Positions 4,176 through 10,572 of a DNA stretch of 10,888 nucleotides are shown in pieces; position 1 is the stretch's first letter, and each line of letters opens with the position of its first letter. The notes beneath the pieces are model-generated. The model was not told the origin of the DNA. It was given only the letters and a program-made list of their open reading frames with translations, and ran no database searches. Location of the stretch: contig JAHFQL010000035.1 of NCBI GenBank assembly GCA_023259315.1, forward strand, positions 1-10,888, given 5' to 3'. The position numbers and the translations under genes were made by a program. The stretch comes from Candidatus Woesearchaeota archaeon (GTDB taxonomy: Archaea > Nanoarchaeota > Nanoarchaeia > Woesearchaeales > GW2011-AR4).

Positions 4176-4712
4176 ATGCCAAAAAAAGAAGAAGCAGCAA
4201 AAAAAGTTTTGGAAAGGGTTTACACGATTCCGCTTAGAAGGGAAACTTTGAAAGTTCCTCCATTCAGGAAAGCAAACAAGGCTGCCAAAACTGTAAGAGA
4301 ATTTATTTCAAAGCATATGAAATCAGATAATGTTTCGATTGGCAAATACTTGAATCTAAGAATATGGCAGCATGGCGCAAAAAATCCGCCTCATCATGTC
4401 AAAGTGAATGCAGTCAAAGACGATAAAGGCAAGGTTTTTGTTGAATTAGTTGATGCGCCAAAAGAAAAAATAAAAGTTGAAGAAAAGAAAAAAATAGTAA
4501 AAAAAGAAGAAAAAATTCAAGAAAAACCAGAAGAAAAATTAGAAAAAGAAATTGAGGAAATAAAAGAAGAAAAGGCAGAGGAAGCAAAGAAAATTGAGAG
4601 GGAAGAAATAAAAGAGCTTCAGAAAGAGCATCCAAAAGTGCATCACGCGCAAAGAATGCCTGCAAAACAAAAATTACAGGAAACACATCCTCAAGCGCCG
4701 AAGAGTCTTTAA
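4176..4712 (+). CDS. rpl31e: 50S ribosomal protein L31e with long Glu/Lys C-terminal extension
   Basis: Residues about 11-93 are the L31e fold: V-L-E-R-V-Y-T-I-P-L-R-R, the helix K-A-N-K-A-A-K-T-V-R-E-F-I-S-K-H-M, and I-G-K-Y-L-N-L-R-I-W-Q-H-G with the closing beta strands. L31e sits at the exit of the peptide tunnel, near the site for nascent-chain factors. The family is usually about 85-95 residues; this copy has 178. Residues 94-178 form a low-complexity, charged tail rich in Glu, Lys and Ile, predicted to form a long single helix or coiled coil, ending in a His/Pro/Gln-rich segment (H-P-K-V-H-H-A-Q). The tail lies at the tunnel exit and could reach outside the ribosome; its role is unknown. 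It follows the unknown protein by one base. The archaeal partner eIF6 does not follow; a convergent gene does. Confidence 0.94.
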   Translation: MPKKEEAAKKVLERVYTIPLRRETLKVPPFRKANKAAKTVREFISKHMKSDNVSIGKYLNLRIWQHGAKNPPHHVKVNAVKDDKGKVFVELVDAPKEKIKVEEKKKIVKKEEKIQEKPEEKLEKEIEEIKEEKAEEAKKIEREEIKELQKEHPKVHHAQRMPAKQKLQETHPQAPKSL

Positions 4713-4741
4713 GAAATTTTATTTTAATTATTGTAATTTTA
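4713..4741. terminator. AT-rich segment between convergent genes, likely termination zone
   Basis: The 29 nt between the L31e stop and the stop of the convergent FHA-like gene contain several T runs on both strands (4718-4740 is nearly pure A/T). Archaeal polymerase terminates at such T tracts, so this may end both transcripts. Confidence 0.35.
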
Positions 4742-5257
4742 TTATAACTTTCTCTCAAGTGTCAATTTTACAACATGCCTTGGCACTTGTCCAATTTTTA
4801 CCGGGAGGTTGCTCAGGTATTCTGGCCACTGCAAAATCTCATGCAATGGTTTCCTTGGGCCGTGACCAAAGGCAAGATAGGCCCTGTTATTTGCAACTGC
4901 ATCTCCTGGAAATAGTTCCTTCTGAATGCCTGGAACGCAAATGTATGAATCACCTTTATTGTCCCTTAAACCTGCTGGAAGAATCACGTTTCTAGAATCT
5001 TCATAATACAGTCTTCCTGCAAATAGATATATCCTTCCCTGGCGTCTTGAAGTTTCCGTGTCTCTTTCTGTTATTGCTAAATCTGGCGGTGAATTAGCAG
5101 AATCCCTGCCAAGAGTAAATCCCTCTGATCTGGTCAAAAGTTTAGACTCTATAGTAACTGGTCCTTTAGTGCAAGGCAATTCAATTATGCGTCCATCTTG
5201 CTCTTCTAACTTGATATTTTCGTACCTTAAATCGAATAATGACAATAATTCAGCCAT
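4742..5257 (-). CDS. FHA-like domain protein
   Basis: The 171-residue product shows, in the right order and spacing, the marks of a forkhead-associated domain: F-T-L-G-R (47-51), D-L-A-I at about 59-62, S-R-R-Q-G-R-I (70-76), Y-Y-E-D-S-R-N (84-90) and E-L-F-P-G-D-A-V (114-121) before a final strand, A-Y-L-A-F-G. FHA domains bind phosphothreonine peptides through the G-R and S-R residues. The usual S-R-x-H is S-R-R-Q here and the N-G-T turn is poorly kept, so binding is uncertain. About 40 residues precede and 40 follow the domain, without a second recognised fold or any membrane segment. A minus-strand TATA box (5278-5287) lies about 26 nt before the ATG, so it looks leaderless. It is divergent from cbf5 and convergent to L31e. 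The assignment is by motif reading only. Confidence 0.68.
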   Translation of the reverse strand: MAELLSLFDLRYENIKLEEQDGRIIELPCTKGPVTIESKLLTRSEGFTLGRDSANSPPDLAITERDTETSRRQGRIYLFAGRLYYEDSRNVILPAGLRDNKGDSYICVPGIQKELFPGDAVANNRAYLAFGHGPRKPLHEILQWPEYLSNLPVKIGQVPRHVVKLTLERKL

Positions 5258-5277
5258 ACTCTACGGATTTAATCTTT

Positions 5278-5346
5278 TATTTAAAAAAGTTTCCATTTTC
5301 ACTACCATCTAAAGATTACAGTACAGAAAACAAATAAATTTATTAA
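5278..5346. promoter_or_regulatory. Divergent promoter region between the FHA-like gene and cbf5
   Basis: Two TATA boxes face apart in this 110-nt gap: a minus-strand TTTAAATAAA-type box at about 5278-5287, 26 nt before the ATG at 5257, and a plus-strand A/T box (AAATAAATTTATTAAAA, 5332-5348) centred about 28 nt before the ATG at 5368. Both geometries predict leaderless transcripts. Confidence 0.5.
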
Positions 5347-5367
5347 AAAACCAGAATTACCATTATT

Positions 5368-6351
5368 ATGAAAAGTTTGCTGCCATTTGAGAGGATAGAA
5401 AGAAAAATTGTTGTAAGAAAAGAAGCTGAAACAGACGAAAAATACGGCTGCAAGCCGGAAGATAGAAAAACAGAAGAAATAATCAATTATGGAATTATCA
5501 ACATAGACAAGCCAAAAGGGCCAACATCACATCAAGTCTCTGATTTTGTACAAAAAATCCTGCACATAAATAAAAGCGGGCATTCAGGCACTTTAGATCC
5601 TGCTGTAACTGGAGTTCTTCCGATTGCGCTAGGCAGAGGAACAAGAATCGTTCAAGCGTTGCTTACAGCAGGAAAAGAATACATTGCAATAATGCATCTG
5701 CACAAAGATGTGGAAGAAGAAAAATTAAAAGAAGCAATAAAAAATAATTTTATCGGAAAAATCCAGCAAATGCCTCCATTAAAAAGCTCTGTCAAAAGGC
5801 AGCTGAGGACAAGAACAATTTATTATTTTGATATTTTAGAGATTGATGGAAAAGATATTTTATTCAAAGTCGGGACTGAGGCTGGAACTTATATAAGGAA
5901 GCTGATTCATGACATCGGAAAAAAATTAGAAGTTGGCGCTCACATGGCTGAATTGAGAAGGACAAAAGCAGGCCCATTTGATGAGTCAACTTTGTTCACA
6001 CTGCACGAACTGACTGATGCTTATCATTTTCTCGTGGAAGATAAAAATGAAAAGTTTATTAGAAAAATAATACAGCCAGTTGAAAATGGGGCAAATCATT
6101 TGCCAAAGGTCTGGGTTTTTGATACGACAGTTGAAAGCCTTTGCCATGGAGTTGATTTAAAAGTGCCTGGAATAAGCAAATTAAATGATAATATTCCAAA
6201 AGATGACAATGTAGCGATAATGACATTAAAAAATGAATTAATTGCTTTAGGAATTGCAAAAATGAATTCCAAAGAAATGCTTGGAGAAAAGGGAATTGCT
6301 GTGCAGACAGAAAAAGTTTTCATGCAGCCAGGGGTTTATAAAATAATATGA
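5368..6351 (+). CDS. cbf5: H/ACA RNP pseudouridine synthase Cbf5 (TruB family, PUA domain)
   Basis: The 327-residue product is the usual size for archaeal Cbf5. After a charged N-terminal arm (1-40) the TruB fold starts with Y-G-I-I-N-I-D-K-P-K-G-P-T-S-H (41-55). The catalytic block S-G-H-S-G-T-L-D-P-A-V-T-G-V-L-P (70-85) places the nucleophile at Asp77. Later motifs I-Q-Q-M-P-P-L-K-S-S-V-K, G-T-E-A-G-T-Y-I-R-K-L-I-H-D-I-G and E-L-R-R-T-K-A-G-P-F are also present. A PUA domain follows (from about 244). Cbf5 converts uridine to pseudouridine in rRNA under H/ACA guide RNAs with Nop10, Gar1 and L7Ae, and can modify tRNA position 55 without a guide. The start at 5368 is supported by a TATA box about 28 nt upstream. 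The stop overlaps the next start (ATGA), coupling it to an unknown protein. Confidence 0.96.
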   Translation: MKSLLPFERIERKIVVRKEAETDEKYGCKPEDRKTEEIINYGIINIDKPKGPTSHQVSDFVQKILHINKSGHSGTLDPAVTGVLPIALGRGTRIVQALLTAGKEYIAIMHLHKDVEEEKLKEAIKNNFIGKIQQMPPLKSSVKRQLRTRTIYYFDILEIDGKDILFKVGTEAGTYIRKLIHDIGKKLEVGAHMAELRRTKAGPFDESTLFTLHELTDAYHFLVEDKNEKFIRKIIQPVENGANHLPKVWVFDTTVESLCHGVDLKVPGISKLNDNIPKDDNVAIMTLKNELIALGIAKMNSKEMLGEKGIAVQTEKVFMQPGVYKII

Positions 6352-6617
6352 GCGCAATAAAAGAAATGTATTCTGTATTGGAGCAAATGGTTGAAAGTGC
6401 GGCAAGAGGTGACAAACAAAGGGTATTAGAATTAAATAAGGATTATAACGCATTAGTGCCTAAAGTTTATCACGCTCCGCCAATACAATCAGATTTAGAG
6501 TACGATAATTGTAGGATTTCTTGTGTTACGTCCGTAGGTATACTGGAACATTTGCGCGAGCAATTAGTTTTAGATGCAAGAGAAAGATTTTCTAAAATCC
6601 CTAAACCCAATCGTTAA
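6348..6617 (+). CDS. Unknown 89-residue protein translationally coupled to Cbf5
   Basis: I do not recognise this family. The start codon overlaps the Cbf5 stop (ATGA, 6348-6351), so the protein is probably made from the same message and through coupled translation. The first 33 residues are predicted helical and charged (S-A-I-K-E-M-Y-S-V-L-E-Q-M-V-E-S-A-A-R-G-D), a helix-rich start reminiscent of small scaffold or RNP accessory proteins. A middle segment holds two Cys (N-C-R-I-S-C), too few for a zinc ribbon. The C-terminal helix ends in K-I-P-K-P-N-R. There is no signal peptide or membrane helix. Its closeness to Cbf5 hints at a role in rRNA modification, but Nop10 and Gar1 features are not seen, so this remains a guess from position. 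The coupling and normal codon use support a real gene. Confidence 0.75.
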   Translation: MSAIKEMYSVLEQMVESAARGDKQRVLELNKDYNALVPKVYHAPPIQSDLEYDNCRISCVTSVGILEHLREQLVLDARERFSKIPKPNR

Positions 6618-6618
6618 C

Positions 6619-6627
6619 TTTAAATAT
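6619..6627 (+). promoter_or_regulatory. TATA box of the zinc-ribbon gene
   Basis: TTTAAATAT starts two bases after the stop of the upstream gene and is centred 27 nt before the ATG at 6650, the leaderless spacing seen repeatedly in this window. It is one of the clearest TATA boxes here. Confidence 0.6.
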
Positions 6628-6649
6628 TTCCTTGTTAATCTTAATTAAC

Positions 6650-6745
6650 ATGAAATCAACGCTTGAATGCCCTTTGTGCGGAACAGAAGTTGATGCAAAA
6701 CAAGATTATTGCCCGGAATGCGGTGAAACGCTAAAAAACAAATGA
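6650..6745 (+). CDS. 31-residue single zinc-ribbon protein
   Basis: The ORF encodes 31 residues with two CxxC knuckles, C-P-L-C (7-10) and C-P-E-C (21-24), separated by ten residues: a minimal zinc ribbon with four Cys ligands. Such domains usually contact nucleic acid or protein partners; the short acidic sequence with few basic residues favours protein contact here. A strong TATA box 27 nt upstream predicts a leaderless transcript, which supports expression of so small a gene. It is followed after 39 nt by the MFS transporter gene without a clear new promoter, so the two may share a message. Automated gene finders often miss genes of this size. Confidence 0.68.
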   Translation: MKSTLECPLCGTEVDAKQDYCPECGETLKNK

Positions 6746-6784
6746 AGATAACTAGCTAATTCTTTTATTTTGAGAGTGATTCAA

Positions 6785-8320
6785 ATGCCAGAAGATGCTG
6801 AGAAAAAGAGCTTGAAATATTCAATTTATGATGGCGCTGCATTCGCTGTCATGGATGGATTGACATCTTCATTTTTAACGCCTTTTGCAGTCGCCTTGAA
6901 CGTTTCCGTAAACTTTATTGCAGCATTGACTTATGTCCCTCAGCTTATAGGCGCTTTCATACAGCTTTTTGCAGCAAAACTCGTTGAAATATTGAAGGAT
7001 AGAAGAAAAATACTTGTGATTGGCTCTCTTATCCATGCTGTGCTTTGGATTCCTTTGCTGATTATACCTTATGCAACACCAAACCAAAAGTACCTTCTTA
7101 TTGTGTATGTTACTTTACAGACAATAGTTTCTCAATTGATGAACCCTATTTGGAACTCGTTGATGGGCGATTTAGTGTCAAAATACGAGCGTGGCAGGTT
7201 TTTTGGGCTTCGCAATCGTGTTGTTGGGGCAATTTCATTTATCGCTGCTTTAGCCGCTGGTTTTATATTGAATTACTTTTCACCAAAAAATCCATTTCTG
7301 GGATTCGCAATTTTATTTGCAGTTGCATTTATTGCAAGAGCTGTCTCAACAATCTTCAGAAGCTTGATGCACAATCCTCCCCCTGATTTGGTTCATGCGG
7401 AAAAATTCTCGCTTATTGACTTTGTAAAGAGAATGGACAAAACAAATTACGGGCATTTTGTTATTTATATTACATTATTTAAATTAACTGTTAATATTGC
7501 AGCACCTTTTTTTGCAGTCTATATGTTAAAAGATTTAGGCTTCACTTATTTGCAATTTTCTGTTATGACTGCTGCTGAGCTGATTGCAAGCTTCATATCT
7601 TTGGGCATTTGGGGCAGGCTAATAGACGAGAGGGGCACAAAATTTGTATTGTATGCTACTGGCATGATGACTCCTATTGTGCCGTTGTTCTGGCTTTTCT
7701 CCCGCAATTTTTATTATTTAATCTTAATTGAAATATTTTCAGGCATTGCCTGGGCCGGATATAACCTGAGCTCTTCTAACTTTATCTTTGATGCCGTAAG
7801 GCCAGAAAACAGGATAAGGTGCATTGCCTACTACAAGTTCTTTGAAGGCATAGCGGTATTTTTAGGTGCTTTGCTAGGCGGATTTCTTATAGGGGCCATA
7901 CCCCCGTGGATATTTATTTCCAGCATACCCTTTGTATTTTTAATATCTGGAGTTTTAAGATTGCTTGTTTCATTATTATTGCTGCCGACGCTAAAAGAAG
8001 CGAGACTGATAGAGCTTGGCATTGGTCATAGTTTCTTGGATAAGCATCTTACAATAAGGCCAAGCGAAGGGCTTGTTTATGAGGTTATTGGGAAATACAA
8101 GAAGATTAAGGATAAAATAAAACGGGCACAACAAAATGTATTTAAAAACCCAAAATCCAGGAAAATAATTGATAAAGCAGAAAACGAAACTTACAATAAA
8201 AAATTGCTGAAATTTATAGATAAAAACATTTCACCCAAAAAAGAGCAGCACGATCTTACAGACATGCACGAGATTGAACACCTAGCCGAGGAGATAGAAA
8301 AAGGAAAAGTTAAGAAATAA
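6785..8320 (+). CDS. Major facilitator superfamily (MFS) transporter
   Basis: The 511-residue product has about twelve hydrophobic helices in two six-helix halves (roughly residues 20-190 and 225-405). The cytoplasmic loop between helices 2 and 3 carries K-D-R-R-K, a reduced form of the MFS signature. Between helices 4 and 5 is G-D-L-V-S-K-Y-E-R-G-R-F-F-G-L-R-N, and the equivalent 8-9 loop has W-G-R-L-I-D-E-R-G-T-K. The C-terminal ~100 residues are soluble, Lys/Glu-rich and probably cytoplasmic, longer than in most MFS proteins. The substrate cannot be deduced. I chose the ATG at 6785, with GAGTGAT four bases upstream as a moderate Shine-Dalgarno site, over the in-frame TTG at 6770. It may be cotranscribed with the 31-residue zinc ribbon. 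The next gene has its own TATA box. Confidence 0.9.
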   Translation: MPEDAEKKSLKYSIYDGAAFAVMDGLTSSFLTPFAVALNVSVNFIAALTYVPQLIGAFIQLFAAKLVEILKDRRKILVIGSLIHAVLWIPLLIIPYATPNQKYLLIVYVTLQTIVSQLMNPIWNSLMGDLVSKYERGRFFGLRNRVVGAISFIAALAAGFILNYFSPKNPFLGFAILFAVAFIARAVSTIFRSLMHNPPPDLVHAEKFSLIDFVKRMDKTNYGHFVIYITLFKLTVNIAAPFFAVYMLKDLGFTYLQFSVMTAAELIASFISLGIWGRLIDERGTKFVLYATGMMTPIVPLFWLFSRNFYYLILIEIFSGIAWAGYNLSSSNFIFDAVRPENRIRCIAYYKFFEGIAVFLGALLGGFLIGAIPPWIFISSIPFVFLISGVLRLLVSLLLLPTLKEARLIELGIGHSFLDKHLTIRPSEGLVYEVIGKYKKIKDKIKRAQQNVFKNPKSRKIIDKAENETYNKKLLKFIDKNISPKKEQHDLTDMHEIEHLAEEIEKGKVKK

Positions 8321-8327
8321 AACCAAA

Positions 8328-8340
8328 AAATATTTATTAT
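8328..8340 (+). promoter_or_regulatory. TATA box of the double zinc-ribbon gene
   Basis: AAATATTTATTAT is centred about 37 nt before the ATG at 8371, giving a leader of roughly 10-12 nt. Confidence 0.45.
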
Positions 8341-8370
8341 CCCAAGCAAAATAAGATTATTAGAATAAAA

Positions 8371-8709
8371 ATGCCACTAACCTCATTATATACATGCTCA
8401 AGGTGCAAAAGGGAGTTTAACTTTGACAATATAAAATATGATGAAGATAATAGGCTGGTGTGTGTTGAATGCCTTGACAAGCAGAAAAAAGTTGAAAAGA
8501 AGGAGAAATTAAATTTGGAAAAAGCCGAGGAAGGCGAGACAATTAAGTTTATCTGCGTAAGCTGTCGCTTTAAATTCTCTGTCAAAAAAGGCTCGCCAAA
8601 AGCGGTAAAATGCCCGTATTGCAGCAAAACAAGATTAATGCTAGTCAAGAAATACAAAGACGAGAATGACTTGATAAAGGATTCTGCTGACCCGAGGTTT
8701 GACTATTGA
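8371..8709 (+). CDS. Double zinc-ribbon protein of unknown function
   Basis: The 112-residue product contains two four-Cys zinc sites: C-S-R-C (9-12) with C-V-E-C (31-34), and C-V-S-C (62-65) with C-P-Y-C (81-84). A Lys/Glu-rich linker (37-56) separates them. The second site, with F-S-V-K-K-G-S-P-K-A-V-K-C-P-Y-C, has the form of a classical zinc-ribbon turn and could bind RNA or DNA. The C-terminus is hydrophilic and ends D-P-R-F-D-Y. I cannot tie it to a named family; archaeal genomes have many such small ribbon proteins near information-processing genes. It has its own TATA box, and a small hairpin (8713-8728, ACCAC/GTGGT) lies just after the stop. Cytosolic and soluble by composition. Confidence 0.82.
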   Translation: MPLTSLYTCSRCKREFNFDNIKYDEDNRLVCVECLDKQKKVEKKEKLNLEKAEEGETIKFICVSCRFKFSVKKGSPKAVKCPYCSKTRLMLVKKYKDENDLIKDSADPRFDY

Positions 8710-8712
8710 AAA

Positions 8713-8728
8713 ACCACGTCATAGTGGT
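8713..8728 (+). other. Short hairpin after the zinc-ribbon gene
   Basis: ACCAC (8713-8717) and GTGGT (8724-8728) form a perfect 5-bp stem with a 6-nt loop, four bases after the stop codon and followed by an A-rich tract. It may mark the transcript end, although it lacks the T run of a strong archaeal terminator. Confidence 0.3.
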
Positions 8729-8740
8729 AAAAAGGAAAGT

Positions 8741-8766
8741 TTTATAAATTCAAAGTTATAACTTTG
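8741..8766 (+). promoter_or_regulatory. TATA box plus 16-bp perfect palindrome
   Basis: TTTATAAAT (8741-8749) is a good TATA box centred 27 nt before the ATG at 8772. CAAAGTTATAACTTTG (8751-8766) is a perfect 16-bp palindrome lying exactly between box and start codon, the best place for a repressor to block initiation. No regulator is evident next to it; the 88-residue product itself is a possible autoregulator. Confidence 0.5.
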
Positions 8767-8771
8767 GTAAT

Positions 8772-9038
8772 ATGGAAAACGGTTTTCTTGCAATGGCAAA
8801 AGATAAAGATGTGTCTTCTCTAGTCAGAAGATTATTTAACGAACGAGGTACACAGATTCCATTGAGCGATTTTAGGAACGCTCTGGTAGAACAGTTTAAG
8901 TTCGAACCATTTCAATTTTTAGACCCTGAAAAACCTGCAAATAAGTTTGGTTGTACGGATAGGCGTGTTCTCGAAGTTTGTAGAGAATCGGGAGATAACA
9001 TTTATCCTGTAAAAGATGGAATTGTATACCTACAATAA
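8772..9038 (+). CDS. Unknown 88-residue protein
   Basis: I do not recognise the family. The sequence has an N-terminal helical part (K-D-K-D-V-S-S-L-V-R-R-L-F-N-E-R-G, 11-27), then I-P-L-S-D-F-R-N-A-L-V-E-Q-F (29-42), which together could form a small winged-helix-like or helical bundle domain. A second half follows with R-R-V-L-E-V-C-R-E-S-G-D (64-75) and a closing beta pair (I-Y-P-V-K-D-G-I-V-Y-L). The last strand pair, with its turn K-D-G, fits a wing. That fold idea is inference from residue pattern only. The gene is single, with its own TATA box, a 16-bp operator-like palindrome and a leaderless start at 8772; a second in-frame ATG at 8793 is possible. The palindrome raises the chance that it is a DNA-binding autoregulator. 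Confidence 0.7.
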   Translation: MENGFLAMAKDKDVSSLVRRLFNERGTQIPLSDFRNALVEQFKFEPFQFLDPEKPANKFGCTDRRVLEVCRESGDNIYPVKDGIVYLQ

Positions 9039-9161
9039 ATTTTCTAATTGGTTCATTTTTATCTATTTATTACTACTTCTCAATGAATTACTTTTAATTT
9101 ATAAACCGTCTTTTATTCTTTCTATACTGAAAAAAATTAACTTTTTACTTAAATTAAGAGG

Positions 9162-9195
9162 GTATACCAGTATACGAAATAGTAATATTTATATA
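9162..9195 (+). promoter_or_regulatory. ftsZ promoter: TATA box with upstream palindrome
   Basis: TATTTATATA (9186-9195) is the likely TATA box, giving a start near 9215 and a leader of about 64 nt before the ATG at 9279. Ten bases upstream of the box, GTATAC (9162-9167) and GTATAC (9170-9175) form a tight inverted repeat with a 2-nt spacer. Its position upstream of TATA suits an activator or cell-cycle regulator. Confidence 0.4.
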
Positions 9196-9266
9196 CTAGT
9201 TCATATATTAAACAACTTCCAATTTTGAAAGAAGTTGGTTTGATATACTTAAAAAGGTCTAAAGCT

Positions 9267-9272
9267 GAGGTG
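9267..9272 (+). promoter_or_regulatory. Shine-Dalgarno site that fixes the ftsZ start
   Basis: GAGGTG (followed by A) matches the archaeal anti-SD and lies 6 nt before the ATG at 9279. It decides this start over the in-frame TTG at 9225 and the second ATG at 9285. Confidence 0.7.
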
Positions 9273-9278
9273 AAAAGA

Positions 9279-10358
9279 ATGGGAATGGATTTTGTTATTG
9301 AAAGTGCGCTAAAGCAACAAGTTGCGCAAACAGATGATTTACAAGTGGGCCATGCTAATATAAAGGTTATTGGCTGTGGCGGAGCTGGCAGCAATATGGT
9401 AAGCTGGCTTTACAGAAAGGGCATAAGAGGTGCTGAGATTCTCGCATGTAATACTGACAAGCAGCATTTGGAAATTACAGAAGCTGACAAGAGATTTTTA
9501 ATTGGAAAGGAACTTACAAGAGGCCTTGGCTGCGGTGGCTTTCCAGACAAAGGCAATAAAGCTGCTCAAGAGAACATACAAGAAATAAAGGAAGTTCTAA
9601 AAGGCTCTGACATGGTTTTCGTGTGCGCAGGCATGGGCGGCGGAACAGGAACAGGAGCTGCTCCAGTTGTTGCGCAGGTTGCAAAAGACTCAGGCGCTAT
9701 TGTAATTGGAACTGTGACAATGCCATTTAAAATTGAAAGGGCAAGAATTGACAAGGCAGAATTCGGATTGCAGCAATTAAGGCAGACATCAGATACTGTA
9801 ATTGTTATAGACAACAACAGGCTAGTAAACATTGCAGGCAATTTGCCAGTCCAGCAGGCATTTGCAGTTGCAAATGAGCTTGTTGCAACAATGATAAGAG
9901 GAATTGTAGAGACAATAGCAGTGCCATCGCTTGTTAACCTTGATTATGCTGATGTAAAGGCAATAATGCAAGACGGCGGAGTTGCAGCAATTGGTGTTGG
10001 CGTTAGCGATACAACCAACAGAGTTGAGGAAGCTGTAAAAGGTGCTTTAAGCAATCCACTATTGGAAATAAGCTACAAAGGAGCAACAGGCGCTTTAATC
10101 CATATTGAAGGCGGACCTGACATGACTCTTGATGAAGTCAACAGAATCGGCGAGCTGGTAACAGAAAGCCTTGACCAGGATGCAAACGTCATCTGGGGAG
10201 CAAGAGTCTCGGACTCGATGAAAGGCAAGCTTGCAGTTATGACCATCATAACAGGAGTCAACTCGCCTTGGATACTTGGCAAAGCAGACAAGAAGACAAG
10301 AGTGCTTGAAGCCAAAAGATTCAGCGACGAACTGGGAATTGATTACTTCACAGACTAG
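9279..10358 (+). CDS. ftsZ: Cell division GTPase FtsZ
   Basis: From the ATG at 9279 the product is 359 residues. The GTP-binding half shows [10 protein letters not shown] (30-39), C-N-T-D (57-60) and the tubulin/FtsZ signature G-G-G-T-G-T-G (120-126). The T7 loop [11 protein letters not shown] (220-230) carries Asp222 and Asp225, needed to hydrolyse GTP in the neighbouring subunit, so the protein should be catalytically competent. FtsZ polymerises into the mid-cell ring that drives division. The sequence ends soon after the conserved core with L-G-I-D-Y-F, an archaeal-type ending; there is no bacterial tail for FtsA/ZipA. It resembles the FtsZ1 branch, but FtsZ1 versus FtsZ2 needs a tree. A Shine-Dalgarno site and a leader of about 64 nt precede it; a T-rich terminator follows. 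Confidence 0.96.
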   Translation: MGMDFVIESALKQQVAQTDDLQVGHANIKVIGCGGAGSNMVSWLYRKGIRGAEILACNTDKQHLEITEADKRFLIGKELTRGLGCGGFPDKGNKAAQENIQEIKEVLKGSDMVFVCAGMGGGTGTGAAPVVAQVAKDSGAIVIGTVTMPFKIERARIDKAEFGLQQLRQTSDTVIVIDNNRLVNIAGNLPVQQAFAVANELVATMIRGIVETIAVPSLVNLDYADVKAIMQDGGVAAIGVGVSDTTNRVEEAVKGALSNPLLEISYKGATGALIHIEGGPDMTLDEVNRIGELVTESLDQDANVIWGARVSDSMKGKLAVMTIITGVNSPWILGKADKKTRVLEAKRFSDELGIDYFTD

Positions 10359-10362
10359 GCAA

Positions 10363-10400
10363 TTTATTTTTTTATTTTATTTTTAATATATATTTTTATT
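10363..10400 (+). terminator. T-rich terminator after ftsZ
   Basis: Starting 5 nt after the ftsZ stop, a 38-nt stretch is almost entirely T with some A and includes runs of five to seven T. This is the usual archaeal intrinsic terminator form. The last A/T part (10385-10393) could also act as a TATA box for the next transcript. Confidence 0.6.
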
Positions 10401-10402
10401 GG

Positions 10403-10572
10403 ACGAGCCTAATTGTCAAGGCGAACAGTAAATATAACAATAACAAAATAACACATTAACTAAAACATCCATTATACTAAATTCATTAAATAGAAATTCA
10501 ATAAACAAAAAGTCCATAAAATAAAAATCAATATAATCCAATAAAAAATAGTAATCAAAAAGGTGATGTTAA
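10403..10572 (+). promoter_or_regulatory. Long, G-depleted leader of the last gene, ending in a strong Shine-Dalgarno site
   Basis: If AATATATAT (10385-10393) is the TATA box, transcription starts near 10412 or slightly before, giving a leader of about 160 nt. A small GCCT/AGGC stem (10407-10422) opens it. From 10429 to 10492 there is no G at all, and 10431-10560 holds only three G, so the RNA is A/C/T-only and nearly unfoldable. It ends in AGGTGAT (10561-10567), a near-perfect Shine-Dalgarno site 5 nt before the ATG. Confidence 0.5.

Noticed and set aside
4759..5312. Plus-strand ORFs opposite the FHA-like gene
   Set aside because: They lack promoters and recognisable patterns, while the minus-strand frame is longer, has a TATA box and FHA motifs.
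6770..6784. TTG start for the MFS transporter
   Set aside because: The ATG at 6785 has a Shine-Dalgarno-like GAGTGAT upstream and adds no missing domain.
7045..7386. Plus-strand ORF inside the MFS gene in another frame
   Set aside because: Cys/Trp/Ser-rich composition typical of an out-of-frame reading; fully covered by the transporter.
9016..9228. Plus-strand ORF between the 88-residue gene and ftsZ
   Set aside because: Low-complexity Leu/Ile/Asn product from AT-rich DNA, overlapping the upstream gene and the ftsZ promoter; no ribosome binding site.
9225..9278. Longer FtsZ from TTG at 9225
   Set aside because: The added 18 residues do not match FtsZ, and GAGGTG sits exactly before the ATG at 9279.
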